DNA of 64,000 bases from Salvator merianae (lineage: Eukaryota > Chordata > Lepidosauria > Squamata > Teiidae). The notes beneath the pieces were generated by a model, which worked only from the letters and a program-made list of their open reading frames with translations, did no database searches and had not been told where the DNA came from. The DNA lies in NCBI GenBank assembly GCA_003586115.2, contig QVOM02000116.1, positions 42,184,197 through 42,248,196 of the forward strand. Direction: 5' to 3'. A program made the position numbers and the translations under genes. Positions within the stretch are counted from its first letter, which is position 1, and each line of letters starts with the position of its first letter. Positions 1-12,634 of the stretch are shown here, one piece after another.

Positions 1-946
1 AACTTCTTTGCCCACTGTGTGCAGTCGTTATGCCAAAATTAATAGCCTGTTTCTGAGGCCACTTCCAGCACAACTGGGAAGACCTCTCTACGAAGCCGAG
101 GGCCTTCCAATCTTCCAAGATTCTCAGCTTCATAGAGGAGGGGAGATTCAGGGCATGTGGATATCTCCTGAGTAGGAGTAAATGTTCCAGGTTAGGGTCC
201 TTGCTCATGCCCTCATCTGGATCCTGCCTTTCAGTAGATCTGAAAGCATTGTTAGCATTATTTTTAGAATGGAACATCATGGTTCCCAGCTGTAGTTAAC
301 TGTGAGGAGATAAATCAGGTTGTTCAACTAAAGGAGGCAGAGGAACATATTTAGACTCTGTGCAGAGCTCTGAGGGCAAGAGGGAACTGTTCCAGGGACA
401 AATGAATGTGGTTTATGCTTTTGCTTATTTTAATGAATTCAGGCTTTCTCACAAGGGCCAGATAATGCCTCTGATTTTTTTTTACATGAAAGCTGCAAAG
501 ATGTAAGAATTCTAAGTCATGAAAAAAGAGAAGGTAAGAAAGGAACGTCTTCAGCTCAAAATGCATAAACAAGATTATATGCCAAAGGACGGTGGTGGTA
601 TGTAGAAAGGTTGCCACTGTGGGAACAGAGTTCCTCACCCACCCAACACAAAGCCAAAATAATTCGGATGTGGTTGGAAACGATAAACAGTAGTATTTTT
701 CTAAAAAAGAGGGGATAAATCTTGTGGTATTTTTGTAGCACAGAGTTCAAATCATTTTAAGAAGGAAATAATCATACATTTTACATTCAGTAAATGGACT
801 AGGCAAGTAAATGAAACCGTGACTGTGAAAGACAAAAGCAATCAACAGTCATGAAAATAACTGGATACAACAACAACAAAAAAGCCTTTTCCTTTTTGTT
901 GACAGATTTCAGTTCAGCTCTTGTGCATAAACCAATAAGTCTCTTA
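1..946. other. Unannotated AT-rich intergenic sequence
   Basis: No gene, recognised repeat or RNA gene was found. Open frames here are short and overlap on opposite strands. The stretch ends at the TTA preceding a Harbinger-like terminus at 947. Confidence 0.6.
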
Positions 947-1030
947 GGCCCTTTCTGCACTTACATTTATTCTGGCTTATATCTCAGAATAAGGGCCTGC
1001 CATCTGAACATTAGCATGGACTTCTATCAT
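947..1030 (+). mobile_element. Solo left arm of 180-bp Harbinger-like MITE
   Basis: The sequence starts GGCCCTTTCTGCACTTAC directly after a TTA trinucleotide. It continues with a diverged version of the left arm of the 180-bp palindromic family seen at 48956, 49360 and 52202 (shared features: an ATTCTGG-type block, a degraded TTATATC and GGGCCTGCCATC). No matching right arm was found, so it is a half element or a very diverged copy. Confidence 0.6.
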
Positions 1031-1573
1031 GCTTCATCCATATTGGATGAAGCTCCAGTCTGGGATAAGGTGCCAAATTGGTACCTTACCCCAATCCTAT
1101 TTTAGACCTCTTTAAAGTAACCCACAACAGGATCAATGTCCATATTCTGGACCATGAAGGGTGTGCTGACAACATGCCTTCATAGGCTGAAATACACTGG
1201 GATGCTTTTTGGCAGTTGTCCAGGAAGCACTGTTGGAAATGGTGTGCCACTGAAAAGGGTCATCCTGGAAACTTTGAAAGCTGAGAACTTTCATCCCTGG
1301 CCTTGCACTAACTGGTTTGCACTAACTAATCCATGCTACATGGGCCAGAATAGCTCACGTAGTGCAGAAAGAGTCTTAAGAACTTAAATCCACCTTTGAT
1401 CCACCTTCACTGTGGGATAACACTGTGAGATAACACATCAGCAAAGGGATAAACACTTTTTCTTCTGCATTGTCTATCCCAGAAATCTACCTTTAGATTA
1501 TATAATATAGAAAAAAATGACTAGTCATTTTGCATATATGTTCCCTCATTCTGAAGGTGGATTGAACCTTACA
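1031..1573. other. Unannotated sequence
   Basis: No gene or identifiable repeat. It contains the short hairpin-like stretch GCTTCATCCATATTGGATGAAGC at about 1030-1052 (10-bp arms, 3-nt loop), probably a remnant of a foldback element, but no family could be assigned. Confidence 0.5.
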
Positions 1574-1960
1574 GGCCTTTCCACACTTACCAGTGCCCCA
1601 GTACAGTGTGAACCCTAGATCCCTTCTAGGTGTCTCATTCCACATTCTAGAGTGATACAAAAGAACTCTATCCTTTGCTAGGCCACTCCATCCAAATTGG
1701 GTGGCATGTAGCCCAGTCTAAGCCGGCAAAATGGCCACCCAGGCCAGGATGCCAGTAGACCTTTTTAAAAACCTCTACTGGTGGTGCAGAGCTGCTAGAA
1801 TGGAATAGCGAGATGTCCAGAAGGACACACACCTCCTTTTTCTGGTTTAGCAGGGGGACCCATTTTGGTGGCCACCAAATTGCACCACCAAAATGGATCC
1901 CTGAGGCTCCAAGACCAAGAACATTAGTTCCTGGCCATTAGAGCCCTTGCATCAGGCTCT
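1574..1960 (+). mobile_element. Harbinger-like MITE relative (GCACCACCAAAATGGATCCC family), diverged
   Basis: It begins near GGCCTTTCCACACTTACC after TTACA, which resembles the other Harbinger-like termini. The interior block GCACCACCAAAATGGATCCC at about 1883-1902 recurs at about 14156 and, in reverse complement, at about 48003. A CAGTAGACCTTTTTAAA block matches the GGTCTACC/AACAGG region of the copy at 13998. The right end is not resolved. Confidence 0.5.
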
Positions 1961-3777
1961 GCTGCAACTGGGATCTGCTCCAAAGGAAAATGTGGTGATG
2001 TTTGGGAAAGTAGAAGAAAGAAGAAGTGACTGGTCAGCATGTAAATGCATAGTCTTAATTACAACAGTCATGAAAACCTACCTGGAAGACCTAAGAAAGA
2101 TTGTGGAAGGCCAGTCAGTCTGGAAGAAGTCTATTCATATTGTCGTCTAGAGTTGGCTATGATTAAATGGCATCAAGCAAGCAACATGTCTCCTTCCAGT
2201 CAGCTTTCATGTAAGAAGAAAATTCTTAACCTCTTGACTGCAGACGGAGACTCTACTGTGCCATCCTAGGAATGGAGCAGGGGTGGATTGGAAACTGGTA
2301 GCATGAGATTAAATCAGTGTGGCCCCTTGAGATCCTGTTTTTGATGACTGTTGGTTTTTCTGTGGACTAACTATATATCAGAATAAATGGCATGGAGCAA
2401 TAGGACCAACAGTTGGGATGGGGAGGTACAGATGTTACACAACAATTATGTTAGTTAAGTAACAACAAGCCACCGGGCAGAACTTATAATGCAAATATCA
2501 AAAAAATACCAAATTACAGTACAGTACAAATAGTACAGAATATGTCAGTTATGTCCCAATTAATGTTAAAAATGCAAAATATCATTACCGCAGGCCAAAT
2601 AAAATCTCCCTGTGGAAATGCAGTTATGATCCATGCATATTGTTCTCTCTAAAATAGTGCATATATATGTACAAGTTGTTCCAGGTCTGTATAGCAATTC
2701 ATTTTGTTCTTATTTCTTCAACATTCCTAACCAGGATAGTGCACTAAGCTAAGCAGTAGACACATATATGCAGCACTTTGCACTGGAAGAACAGAAGAAC
2801 ATCCCTGCCTTTTATTGCTGCCAAAACTGAGCCAAGCATCTCATCCTGGAAAGCCTACTGCAATCTCTTGATAGTATCCTGCAACAAATACTCTTCCTTC
2901 CATGAAAGAGTTCATATGTGCTCTTCAGTCCATTGAATAATCATTCTTTGTTTTTTTTTTCTGGAAGGAAGTAGAAAGGTGAGATATTTGCCAAGCAGTT
3001 TACTCTATTAAAACCTAATTGCTGGGAACATCTAAAATAAACAGTCTATACAGTTCTTTAGCAGAAAATGAAAGTCAAACCTCCAGGGACGAATGGGAGA
3101 TGAATCCTAACAATTTAGCAGAAGCAGATATAGGAGTTTTTCAGATTCCCTGCAATTGAAAATAAGTTTCTCTTTCTTCCTCTCCCTCCCACCCACCTAC
3201 ACCCACCCCATTCTCAAAACTGTGAATTATGTCCTCAGGTTTATTGCTGAAAGTGAGTTTTATCACACCCTTTACATTCTGCCTCTCTACTTCTCACCCA
3301 GTATTCATTGTTTTAAATGCTTTTATTCCTCTTATTAACTCTAAATGTAAGATTTATTGTTTGTTTATTGAATCTATACTGTTAAATTTATAAATAAATA
3401 AATTTGCATTTTATTGCAAAGACTTGTTTATTTTTAAGTGGAAAATATACATCTGAAAGAAACATTTCAGATGTATATCTGTATACATGATAGGGAGTGG
3501 ATAGACGGTAAAAAAAATAGAAAAAGAGATAGAAAAAAGCAAGGTTATGAATTGTTACCTACACAACTGCTGATCAAAAATAGTATATAAAACAAAATGT
3601 GAAATTTAAGCAAAGCCATGATAAAAATGGATGCTACAGTCCCATTCTTTATAAAATTCAGTGAAAGACTTCTCTTTTTTTTTAAAATCAATCTATTGAC
3701 TGGTGTTTGAATTGTGAGCTCCATCTTCAGTTGGACGGGTGGACGTAGATTTCCTTTTCTGTGCATAATCATTCCTA
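1961..3777. other. Unannotated AT-rich sequence
   Basis: No gene was found. There is a polypyrimidine block (CTTTCTTCCTCTCCCTCCC) at about 3169-3195, and AT-rich TAAATAAATAAAT sequence at 3390-3405 that may be the tail of an old retroposon. AAACATTTCAGATGTATATCTG at 3461-3482 partly inverts the sequence ATACATCTGAAAG at 3447, a small foldback. Confidence 0.5.
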
Positions 3778-4265
3778 GGCCCTTGCTACACAGCATGAGT
3801 AATCTCATGCCACGCTGGGCTCAAATATGTGATACAGTTCACAATAGGCTGGGCTGCCAGTGGCCCAAATCTAAGGTCATCCCACATTGTGGTCAGTCCA
3901 TCCTGGTCCAAATGTAGTTGCTAGCTGGGGCTGTTTTGGCCCGGCATGCAGAACTGGCTCACTTCCAGGGCTGTTTGCAGATGCCTTGCAAAATGACACC
4001 AGGCATCTCAGCCATGGTATACTAAATCACCCACTTGTGTGCTGTCCACACCCAAGCGGCTGTTCTGGCATACCAGCCTGGACTGCTTCGCGATCAGCTT
4101 ACAATTGGCACATGGTGTTATTTTTTCACTGTGACTCACTCCAATGTATCGTCCAATGTGGACACAGCATTCTACTGGGTGGCCTCTAGCTAAACTGGTT
4201 CACAATGTGAACAAGGTGTCCCAGGGCTCTGCTGGGCCAGCCTATTGACCCATTGCAAAAGGGCC
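3778..4265. mobile_element. Harbinger-like MITE, about 490 bp
   Basis: The left terminus GGCCCTTGCTACACAGC (after CTA) and the right terminus GCAAAAGGGCC (followed by TTTA) are imperfect inverted repeats in the style of the GGCCCTTTCTGCAC group. The interior is moderately GC-rich compared with both flanks. No coding capacity. The flanking trinucleotides do not match exactly, so the target duplication is not demonstrated. Confidence 0.5.
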
Positions 4266-5752
4266 TTTAGATAGTGTTCATTCTAAAGTCTCTCTTGCCA
4301 TATGCAATACAAAGATATTAAGCAATAAAAATACAGGGTGAAAGTCAATGGGGATTTTCAAATGATCGCATTCCACCACCCCCAAACAACAACAACAACA
4401 ACAAAAACCTTCAGATTTTCTGCATTTCCAACGTATCTTAGAATTTGCAGGATTTTCCCTGGAAAATAAAACTAGAGTCATATAACAATAAAAATCTTGT
4501 TCCAGTTTTCTCTAATTAAAATATTAGCAGTTAATTTAATAGATTTATTCCAAATTCTTTTCCCATTGTTGCATCAAAATAGAGAGCTCATAATTTGTTT
4601 CCATTTAATCACATTTCTTTTCACTTGCTCCAATTAAGTTTTGTTTTATTCAGTAATTTGTAAAAGAAACTCATCAAGTGTGGTTTGGACTTGAATATTG
4701 GAAAAATCAAACACTATTACAGATCTGAATGTACAACTATGATTGTGCACTTTTTAAAATCTACCCATTGTTCAAGCACAATCCTGTAGTAATTTTCATC
4801 CTTCAAAAAATAAAGATTAAGCACAGATCCCTGGACTCAATAACTTCTCCATTTCTTCCAAACTCTTAGGAAACTAGTTGAAATAGTGTTAAGTTGCAAA
4901 TCAACTTTTTTCTTGGAATTTCCCTGCAGCATAATATACAAACCTATTGCAAGGTGAATCAGTTCAATTTATGTTCCAGGGTAGATAATTAGGACAATAA
5001 TATACTTTTAAATTTGGTATTGCTAATCTTTATTGTCATTCTTTATTTTATGAAGGACCTTGAACTTATGTCTTGATTTACTATAGTTCCAAATAAATTT
5101 ATTAAACTGCCTCTATGAAATATTAAATTGATCATCCTTTAATATATGCTGAAACAGAAAGCTAAATTTTGAGATAACATTCATTTAACCATGACAATCC
5201 TGCACAACCATGACAGCCATAATTTCTACCATCTCAGAAAATTGGTTTGAATACTTTCTATAGGGGCATAAGATTGTTTTTAAAGAGGTCTAAGGTGTTT
5301 ATGAGATAAATATGGAACAAGATATTTAACCTTTTTGAAAAGTCTGAATCTGGAATATGAAATCAGCAATAATTTTCTTCCTGCAAGAGATTCCTAAGCA
5401 GTTTTGGAAATAATAATTTTAAAACTGCAATAGCACCAAAATTATTCAAAAATTCCATGGTTTTCTGCAGTGAAACATTGGAATGAGTGAAAGTCAAAAC
5501 AGTATTGTTAGCATACAATTTATATTCATTCAAATCCATCTTTTAACCAGAAATTAAAGATTTGCTTTGAACCAGAATTACCACCAATTTTGTGGAGAGG
5601 TTAAATAGATCTAGTCAGGGTCAGGGTCTACTGAGGAAGTCTCCCAAAACATTGAAAGACTGTTTCGGTTCCATGGCAGAATGAAGTTAGGATACAAATG
5701 GAAGAAAATAGGTAGTAGCTATGCATTGATTTTAAAGAAAAGTTTGGATTAT
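4266..5752. other. Unannotated, strongly AT-rich sequence
   Basis: No gene. It contains a (CAA)n tract at about 4385-4402 and many TAAT/ATTA motifs. No convincing transposon termini were seen. It might hide old LINE sequence, but no LINE protein motif survives on either strand. Confidence 0.5.
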
Positions 5753-5852
5753 TTTGGTTGCATTTGCACACAATAAAAAAAGTGGTCAAAAACAGCTTAG
5801 AGGTGTTAGTATCCACATGTTGCCTTTTTAAATGCATGTGGATGCAAGTTTT
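5753..5852. mobile_element. Short foldback MITE (GGYTGCATTTGCACACA termini)
   Basis: The left end GGTTGCATTTGCACACAA and the reverse complement of the right end, AACTTGCATCCACATGCA, form terminal inverted repeats around about 65 bp. The same terminus occurs at 58766 and, with variants, at 13574, 38348, 50339 and 51157. Confidence 0.6.
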
Positions 5853-5986
5853 GTTTGTTTCAGATCAAATACAACAAAGCACTCTGGGGTGGTATTTCAA
5901 GGATCCATGGTTATGATGAAGATCTGCTAGCCCCATATTGCATTTCGTCATATCCACAATCGTGCTAATAATAGATTGGTCATTCA

Positions 5987-6306
5987 GTGTGCCTTTGAGA
6001 AGTGCACAAACCAAAATGCAGTGTTTCAGTTCTAATCGAATCAACTACTCTTGGTTCAGGTTCATTTAGAACCATTTTTAAAACTACAGTGTGGTTCAGT
6101 TCACATGTGTGCCAAGCAAACCATAGTGAGCCACCCTTGGTTTCCTAGGCTTCATTTGGTTCATTAGAACACCGTGTGGTTCAGGTTTGCTTCAAACCAG
6201 GTTTTTCAAACAGGGTAGTTCAGTTGACATGAGAACCATGTGAAACATCTAGTTTGCTGCAAACCACAAACTGATTAAACCAATTTGGCACATCCCTAGT
6301 GTGCTA
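5987..6306. mobile_element. hAT-like non-autonomous element with 8-bp TSD
   Basis: The element proper is 5995-6298 (304 bp). The left end TTGAGAAGTGCACAAACC is a mutated form of the right terminus (TAGGGATGTGCCAAATTGG when read inward). The flanks GTGTGCCT and GTGTGCTA are a 6/8 target duplication. The interior is packed with GGTTCA and AAACC motifs, and the right 230 bp closely matches the copy at 20274. It encodes no transposase. Confidence 0.82.
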
Positions 6307-7180
6307 TGTTAGGATAGACACTCCAAGTGTACCAGTGTAACGTAAGCTATATATTTTGATTATGAACTCTGGGAGATTAAATGTGAAAAACTGTAGAAAA
6401 TCTACAGTAAAAAAGTAGCACCACTTTGCATGTCCCTGTTTAATCTGAATATCTCTGACAATTTCCAACCTCTCTGTAATTTCCTACACAAAAGCTATTA
6501 AATATAACTCTTTATGAGCTAACATAACCTGTGGAGTAATTACTGGTATGAATCACAAAATAGCCTATCATGAGATATGTACTAAGCTGTCTGTTGGAAC
6601 AGATTTCATTCTGTAATTAGTTGCCTAAAATAACTTCACAACTCTTTTATATTTATCAAAATTATGTTAGAGGACAGATTTTTTGTTTTTATTTGCTGAA
6701 GCAAATTCTGTCTTGCTTCCACCCTTCTGATACTTTGTCATTTATGAAGATGGTTACTTGTGAAAATGGTCTCCAAGCTTATAATCAAGACAGAGCTCTG
6801 TAAAGATCAGAGGCTGGACTAGGACCTAAGTCCCTGTGTTTTAATCATCACTTACCACAGAAACAACCATTACTTACTGCATCCAGACAGCAAAAAAAAG
6901 CCACCTGGTAAGAGCTTCTGGGCTATGGATACTGCATGTTCCAACCCCACCCAGCCTGCAGCCATCCTCCAAGTTGGAAAAGAAGAACACTCTCAAAAGT
7001 CTCTTGAGGGTCAACCCCAACAAAGAACTCAGAGGGAAGTTTTTACCATCTGATGGTCTCACCACCATCATCTGGAAGGACAGTGATGGTGGCAGTGGCT
7101 TACCATTGCTGGTTTCTGTCCAGACAAAAAGCATGTTCATATGTACCAGCTGCAGCATGCAAATACTGCCGCAGTTCACC
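6307..7180. other. Unannotated sequence
   Basis: No gene. Composition shifts from AT-rich to more balanced beyond about 6880, approaching the GGGCCC-rich block that starts near 7190, so the last few hundred bases may belong to that element. Confidence 0.45.
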
Positions 7181-7184
7181 TGAT

Positions 7185-7718
7185 CACACATGTGCAATGG
7201 GGAGATTAGGCCTGATTGGGCCTGCACAATGCTGGATCGAGCCTGCGAGATGTCTGTCGGGCCAATGCCCAATTGGGCCCACACCCAATCCTCACCATGG
7301 TAGGCATGCACATGTGCAATGGGCTGATTGTGCCAGCACGATTGGGCCTATGTGATCAGGCCACACGATGGCCCAATTGGGCCCATGTGGCCCAACTGAG
7401 GTGGTTCAGTTGGGCATTGCATGTCCCGATTAGGCATCATGTGGCCCAATCAGGCATTGTGTGGCCTGATTGCATAGGCATGATCGTGCAGGCACAATCA
7501 GCTGATTGTGCCTGTGTACGCCTAAGTGATGCGCAAGCCTGCCATTTCCATGGCAATGGCCATATGCTTTTTGGCCACTGCTGTGATGTGGATCAGGACC
7601 AGCATTCGCAGTACATTTTTCATCCACACAGTGCAGACAGTGTCCGTGCTGTTTGGTAAATTACTATGCTAGCACAGACTAATAAGTCTGTGCTAAGTTA
7701 GTAAGTGTGAAAATGCCC
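7185..7718. mobile_element. Harbinger-like MITE with internal CCCAATTGGGCCC repeats
   Basis: The right end AAGTGTGAAAATGCCC matches the right end of the copy at 48613 (AAGTATGAAAATGCCC). The segment CACACAGTGCAGACAGTG at about 7624-7641 is nearly identical to the same position in that copy. Upstream lie many variants of GGCCCAATTGGGCCC, GATTGGGCC and TTGTGCC in both orientations (7200-7510). The left terminus was not found. Confidence 0.6.
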
Positions 7719-9759
7719 TATATGAATGTTTCCTTTATGTTGCTAAAATTGCAATAGGAAATGTAAACACAGTTTGAGGTTTTGACAACTCTGGACCCAA
7801 CAATGGGCTTGAGGCATTAGTTGAGATGCTGTAAAGGTTGAAATCCTGTTGAAATGCACATGAAAAGGGAAATCACAAATCATATTGGCATATGCACACA
7901 TTAGGCACCCTTGTATTGAAACATGTATGCAGCGGAAAGGTAAAGAGGATTTAACATTTGAGTTACTGTATGTGGTGGGCACTGCCTACTTTGACCAGAT
8001 ATTAAGTCCATGCTCCCTTTCCCCCACTGGACAGTGTCATTCAGACTGGAAGTCTGTAGCATTTGCAAATAGAAATGAGAAATTCTCATGTCTGATAGGC
8101 TGACGAGCTGTTGCCCAAATTCCTCTAGATGAAACAATAATGTGATTCAGTATAAAGTGACTTGCTATACTCTACCTTTCCAGTATAATAAATACTATTA
8201 TCAATAGCAGTGATGGACTATTTTACTTCTAGAGCAGCTGAACAGAAAACAGAACAGATAAGCACGTGCAGAAGGAAAGGAGGAGAGGGAGGCAGGTCGG
8301 GAGGGAGAGAGAATTGCCAGGACTGATTCCATGCCCAAATATAGTTTTGGGATCAACCCTGTATAATTACTCTGAAAGTGCAGGATGAAACAGCCGTTCA
8401 ATATTTATCCAGAGAAAACAGCTTTAGTTCATACCAGGTATGATTCAGTCTTTGGACCTATTTCCATCTTCTGTGGTGAGTAACAGAAAAGAGGTGGAAT
8501 TATGGTCAGGCAATGAAACTGAGGATCTTGCAAGGCACATCTGCAACAAGGCAAAACAGAGATTGTTAAAGAAACTCTTAGAAAAGACAGAGTTGTCATA
8601 GCAACCCTCACTTTAGTTAGCAGGACTGGGAACGTAGCATCAGATTTTGGTGACCATAAATCATACTTTCAAATGTCTCTTTACTGTATTTTAGAATTGT
8701 GCAGAGGGCATAAGCTAACAGCAATTGCAGATATTTCAGCAGTTTAAATTAGAATGCGATGATGGTGATGATGGTGGTGGTGATGTTGTGCCTATGGTAT
8801 CTTCAGGAGTGTCTTAAAGTAGCCTAGAAGTCACATTAGTAAAAAGTCTTTGCGATCAATCTGAGGTTGCATGCACCGTACCTGGGAGCCTTTCCCATGC
8901 CAACCCAACAGCCCAAGAATCACATTTCCCATAAACCACACACACACTACTGTCAGGGTGGGTCAGATGGTCATATGACTTACTGGCCAGAATTTTCCCC
9001 CAGGATCACCTGGGAGGACTGAAAAAAAAAGTTTGACTTCCTACCACTTCTCCTGTCCTCTGGTCCCTGCAGAAACATTGCAGCTGCAAGAAGAGTCACC
9101 AGCAGCAATCCTGGTCCCGTGTTGGGACAAATAAGCATATATATACCACATCATCCACCCCAGGAGTGGCTCACATACTTCCTGCACTGGATCTTGGCCC
9201 TTCTGAAACCCATATATATGTAGCTTCTGACGCACTTGGAGCCCTTATGGATCTTCATACTGTAGGAGCATCTAATCCTCCCTTCCCCCCTAGGGCTCAG
9301 TGCTCCTTTCCTCCCTCTTGTATTTGATCTTTTGATCAAGAGGGATCATGCCCCAATCAACACTGAAAAACTCTTAGGCTCACCCAACCATACCTACATA
9401 GCCCTGCCTTAGTAACTCCAGTCCCGTTTTTGGATAGCTAAAAACCACTATGTGACTCAAAGGGTGCAGATTACATTGCAAGTGGTTCACATGCAGGGCT
9501 CTGGAAGAAACCTTCAATCCTTGTTAAAGGACTGTTAAAGGCATCTCTTCTCAAGGTCTGTTTTGTCTTGTTGTACACCAGGGTGAGGCACACTGGCTTC
9601 CTGATGCTACAGATGTGCCAGTCCATGCTTTTCTTTTCTTTCTTTTTTAAAGTTCCTCATCTTTGGTTGGTTAGAGAAGATGTATGGCCATCTAACCTTC
9701 TCCCTGTGCAGCAGTGAAAGGAGAAGTGACTTTAGGGGAGAAGTCTACTGTCTACATGG
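7719..9759. other. Unannotated sequence
   Basis: No gene. It contains a GATGATGGTGGTGGTGATG triplet tract at about 8757-8785. No transposon termini were recognised. The short frames overlap on both strands and resemble no family. Confidence 0.5.
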
Positions 9760-9990
9760 AAGTCAGGTGTATCAATGGCTACTAAAATGGATGCCTAGGT
9801 ACTGCCTCCAAGTTGCAAAGACAGGCAGGATGTCTGTAAAACCATTTGCAGGGAGTCGAGAGCAGGTGAAGGCTTTGCCTTTTATTCTGCTTGAGAGTGC
9901 CCAGAAGCAATTGGTGGGCCACTGTGTGAAACAGAATGCTGGACTAAATGGGCCGTGGCCTGATCTAGCAAAGATCCTCTTATGTTCTAA
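9760..9990 (+). mobile_element. CR1-type LINE 3' end, sense
   Basis: ATCAATGGCTACTA, the TTGGTGGGCCACTGTGTGAA stretch, ATGCTGGACTAAATGGGCC, CTGATCTAGCA and the terminal CTTATGTTCTAA are the hallmark 3' end of amniote CR1-like LINEs, where the consensus reads roughly 'gctggactagatgggcc...tctgatcc...cttatgttc'. It is 5'-truncated and carries only the very C-terminal or 3' untranslated part. Confidence 0.8.
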
Positions 9991-12205
9991 TGTGCTTGCC
10001 GCAGTCAATCCCATTAAAACTCAGCTCATGCTGCAGAAAAGGACTTTCATTTTGCTTTCTCTTGTTGTCTCACTTCACACCTATTGAAGGTGTCACCCTC
10101 TTGCACCCCACATTTCTATTTCTCTCTCCAAAGAGGAGACAAGCACAATCTACAATTCCTTCTCTTCCAAGGATGAAGCCAGAGTGCCCCCTTGCTCTCT
10201 CTCAGTTTCTGTGTGTGCATTTCTATGTGAGAATGAATTGAAGATTTGCCACTTGTGTGTGAGAGAGAGAGCTTGTTTTTTCTTTCATTTTAGCTTTGCA
10301 TTAGTACTTGTGCACTGGGTCACTCTTGTTAAAAAAAAAAAAAATCAAATTGACCCTGTACAAAAATCTTAGAACCTTTGATTGTTCTGGTGGGAGAACA
10401 ATGCTTTTAATAGTCTTTATTTTAATATTCTTTACACATGAGAGATGAAACAAAAGTAAGGTGGGTGTCTCCCCATTGCTTTCACCCTGTCCTTAAAATC
10501 ATGCCCTTTCTGTTTCCATTTCTATGAGGTCTTTGAGTTGCTGAAAGTTTGAAACTTGATTAAACCTGAGCAATTCTGAGCAGCCATACACCCTCTCAAT
10601 TGAGGGCTGGTTAAAAGGCACACTAGTGCATCTTTACTGGACTCCTATGTGCTGATTGCATTCCTTACCTGGACAGTCCTGCTGCGTATTCAGAACCCCA
10701 GGGGTGGACCCCTGAACAATCACATAGTTTCAGGTCTGCAGGAGGTTCCCCCTACTTGTGCCAGCCCTCCAAAGGGCAAATAACTATAAAGTAACATTCA
10801 CATGGAGACTTAATATGCACTCTGAATAACCGTGAGTGGGGCAGACAAATGGTTCTGGCCCTCAAGCTACCCCTGATTTTGGTCAGTGATGATATAAATA
10901 AATTCATTAATTCAAAGTACCCCACCTTCCCTTTTAGTTAACCCCTTACCATGGCCCTGGTGGTGGTGATTTGGCTAGGAGTTCACCTCTCCTTCCTCAT
11001 GTGGACGAATGAGGGAAGGGGTGATTCAGTGGGTGCAATTTCTCCCTAGACTCACCTCTCAGAGCATCCAAAATGGCCAGCTTCCAGGTGTATTTCTGGT
11101 GTTCTGAAGGGAGCCCTTGCTGCAGTGTGTGGGGTTGTGCTAGTAGTACTAGTTGTACTAGTTGTACTATCCACTTTTGGGACGCAAGGGAAAGTGAACA
11201 GTGCCATTCAACCCGCCATGCAATCTAGTTCCCATGCCTCCAATCCTGGCACTCACTCCTTGTGGTCTTTTATCGTTGCATGGAGGAGTCACTGAACACA
11301 GATAATGGCCCCATGACCATTTACTATGCTTGATGAGGTCTCTGAGGAGACGGGCAGGTCTCCTCAAGTAGCAGCAATGGTGCAGCAGTGACAGAACTGT
11401 TAGGTGAACTGGTGCGGCTACATTGCATCAGAGCCATCAACACAAGGGAGAAAGAGCTGCTCTGTCATTCAGGAGTCATAACGGGTGCTTACAGTAGTAT
11501 GGTGGTTGGCTGAATACACTTGTCAAGTTCACTGAATACAAAATGAGGGGGCCATGTTGTGCAGACCCTGCTGCCTTATGACAAATTCATGGCATCACAA
11601 AAGTGCCTTTTGGATCCTGCCTCAGTTTGCAAATGCCCTGAATTTGGTTCAGTCACTGCCTTTTAGGCTAAACTGCCTGACGTGGTGGTTCTTAGGTTAT
11701 AAAGGAAAGAAGTAGAATTACGTCTGTGGCGTTTGGTCCTTAGAGAAATGACAGAGTCTTAATAAAGTCTTAATAAAGCCTTAATAAAGACTATAATGAC
11801 TTTTAAGTGTCTGCCTCATATGTGAGGAAGTAGACTTATTTAATCGAGCGTCCACCTAGGTTATTTTTAAAAAATAATTTTTAAAATATATTATAAATGC
11901 AAAGAATACTATTTTTTTTTCCTTTAAAAATGTATAAAGTATTACTGCCCTACTGGGATTTTGGGACAGGGCTTTTCTGCTGGTTGGCACCATCGAGTGT
12001 CAAAGCAAAAGGTTCCTGTGCTCTCCTGCCTTTCATCTGTGAAATGCCCACAGTGCAGATGTTATCCGTAGGCAGTAGACTGCTATCATCTCACCCCCTC
12101 TTGCTAACCAAAGACATTCACATTTCTCCAATCTAACAAGCCATGCAAGACATGAGAAAAAGTGCCACCATTTCTCCAGGTTTGATTTCACCACTAAACA
12201 CCTTC
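9991..12205. other. Unannotated sequence
   Basis: No gene. It contains a 13-nt A tract (10331-10343), a TAGTAGTACTAGTTGTACTAG tandem near 11142-11168, and three tandem copies of CTTAATAAAG-type units at 11757-11789. A long frame on the minus strand at 11167-11367 resembles no protein family. Confidence 0.5.
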
Positions 12206-12207
12206 AA

Positions 12208-12223
12208 CCTTTAGATGGCGCTA
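12208..12223 (+). promoter_or_regulatory. CTCF-like motif
   Basis: CCTTTAGATGGCGCTA matches the vertebrate CTCF core (CCASYAGRKGGCRSTA) at 14 of 16 positions, including the AGATGGCGCTA half. Occupancy cannot be judged from sequence. Confidence 0.5.
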
Positions 12224-12577
12224 TGCCCTTAAAGTACAGGAAATCACATTTTTATATAATACTGGATTAAAAGAGCAGGTCCACTGGATGTAAAACACAT
12301 CATTTGGAAGCATCTTGCTTTGTTTCCTTGTCACATGAGCACCGGTTGAAGCACGCGCTGAAGACAAAACAGAGCCTTTGTGTGCACTGAGCCAGCAACC
12401 GTTGAGTCTATATGCGTACATTTCTGCAGCTGGAAATCTAATCCTAGTGGAAAGGAAACTGCTGGCAAACATCCTCTGCTTTCCACCTAACCTGCTGCTG
12501 CCCTTGTCTTGGCAAGGAACCCTTGCAATCTGTAACGGACGGTTATTCATTGCCTGTGCTGACTAATATTTCCTGCA

Positions 12578-12634
12578 CTCGGGGTCTGCAGCTTGCTCCC
12601 TGCGTGGCTGCGTATAACCATATTTGTTAATCAG
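12578..12634. repeat. 57-bp sequence, first of two copies
   Basis: The segment containing TCTGCAGCTTGCTCCCTG and TATAACCATATTTGTTAATC recurs at 14858-14914. The two copies differ at about six positions, all transitions, mostly C/T or G/A at CpGs that this copy keeps. Confidence 0.75.

Noticed and set aside
7216..7659. 147-codon frame, among the longest in the window
   Set aside because: It lies wholly within the GGGCCC-rich MITE, is overlapped by frames in other phases, and its length is explained by locally high GC.
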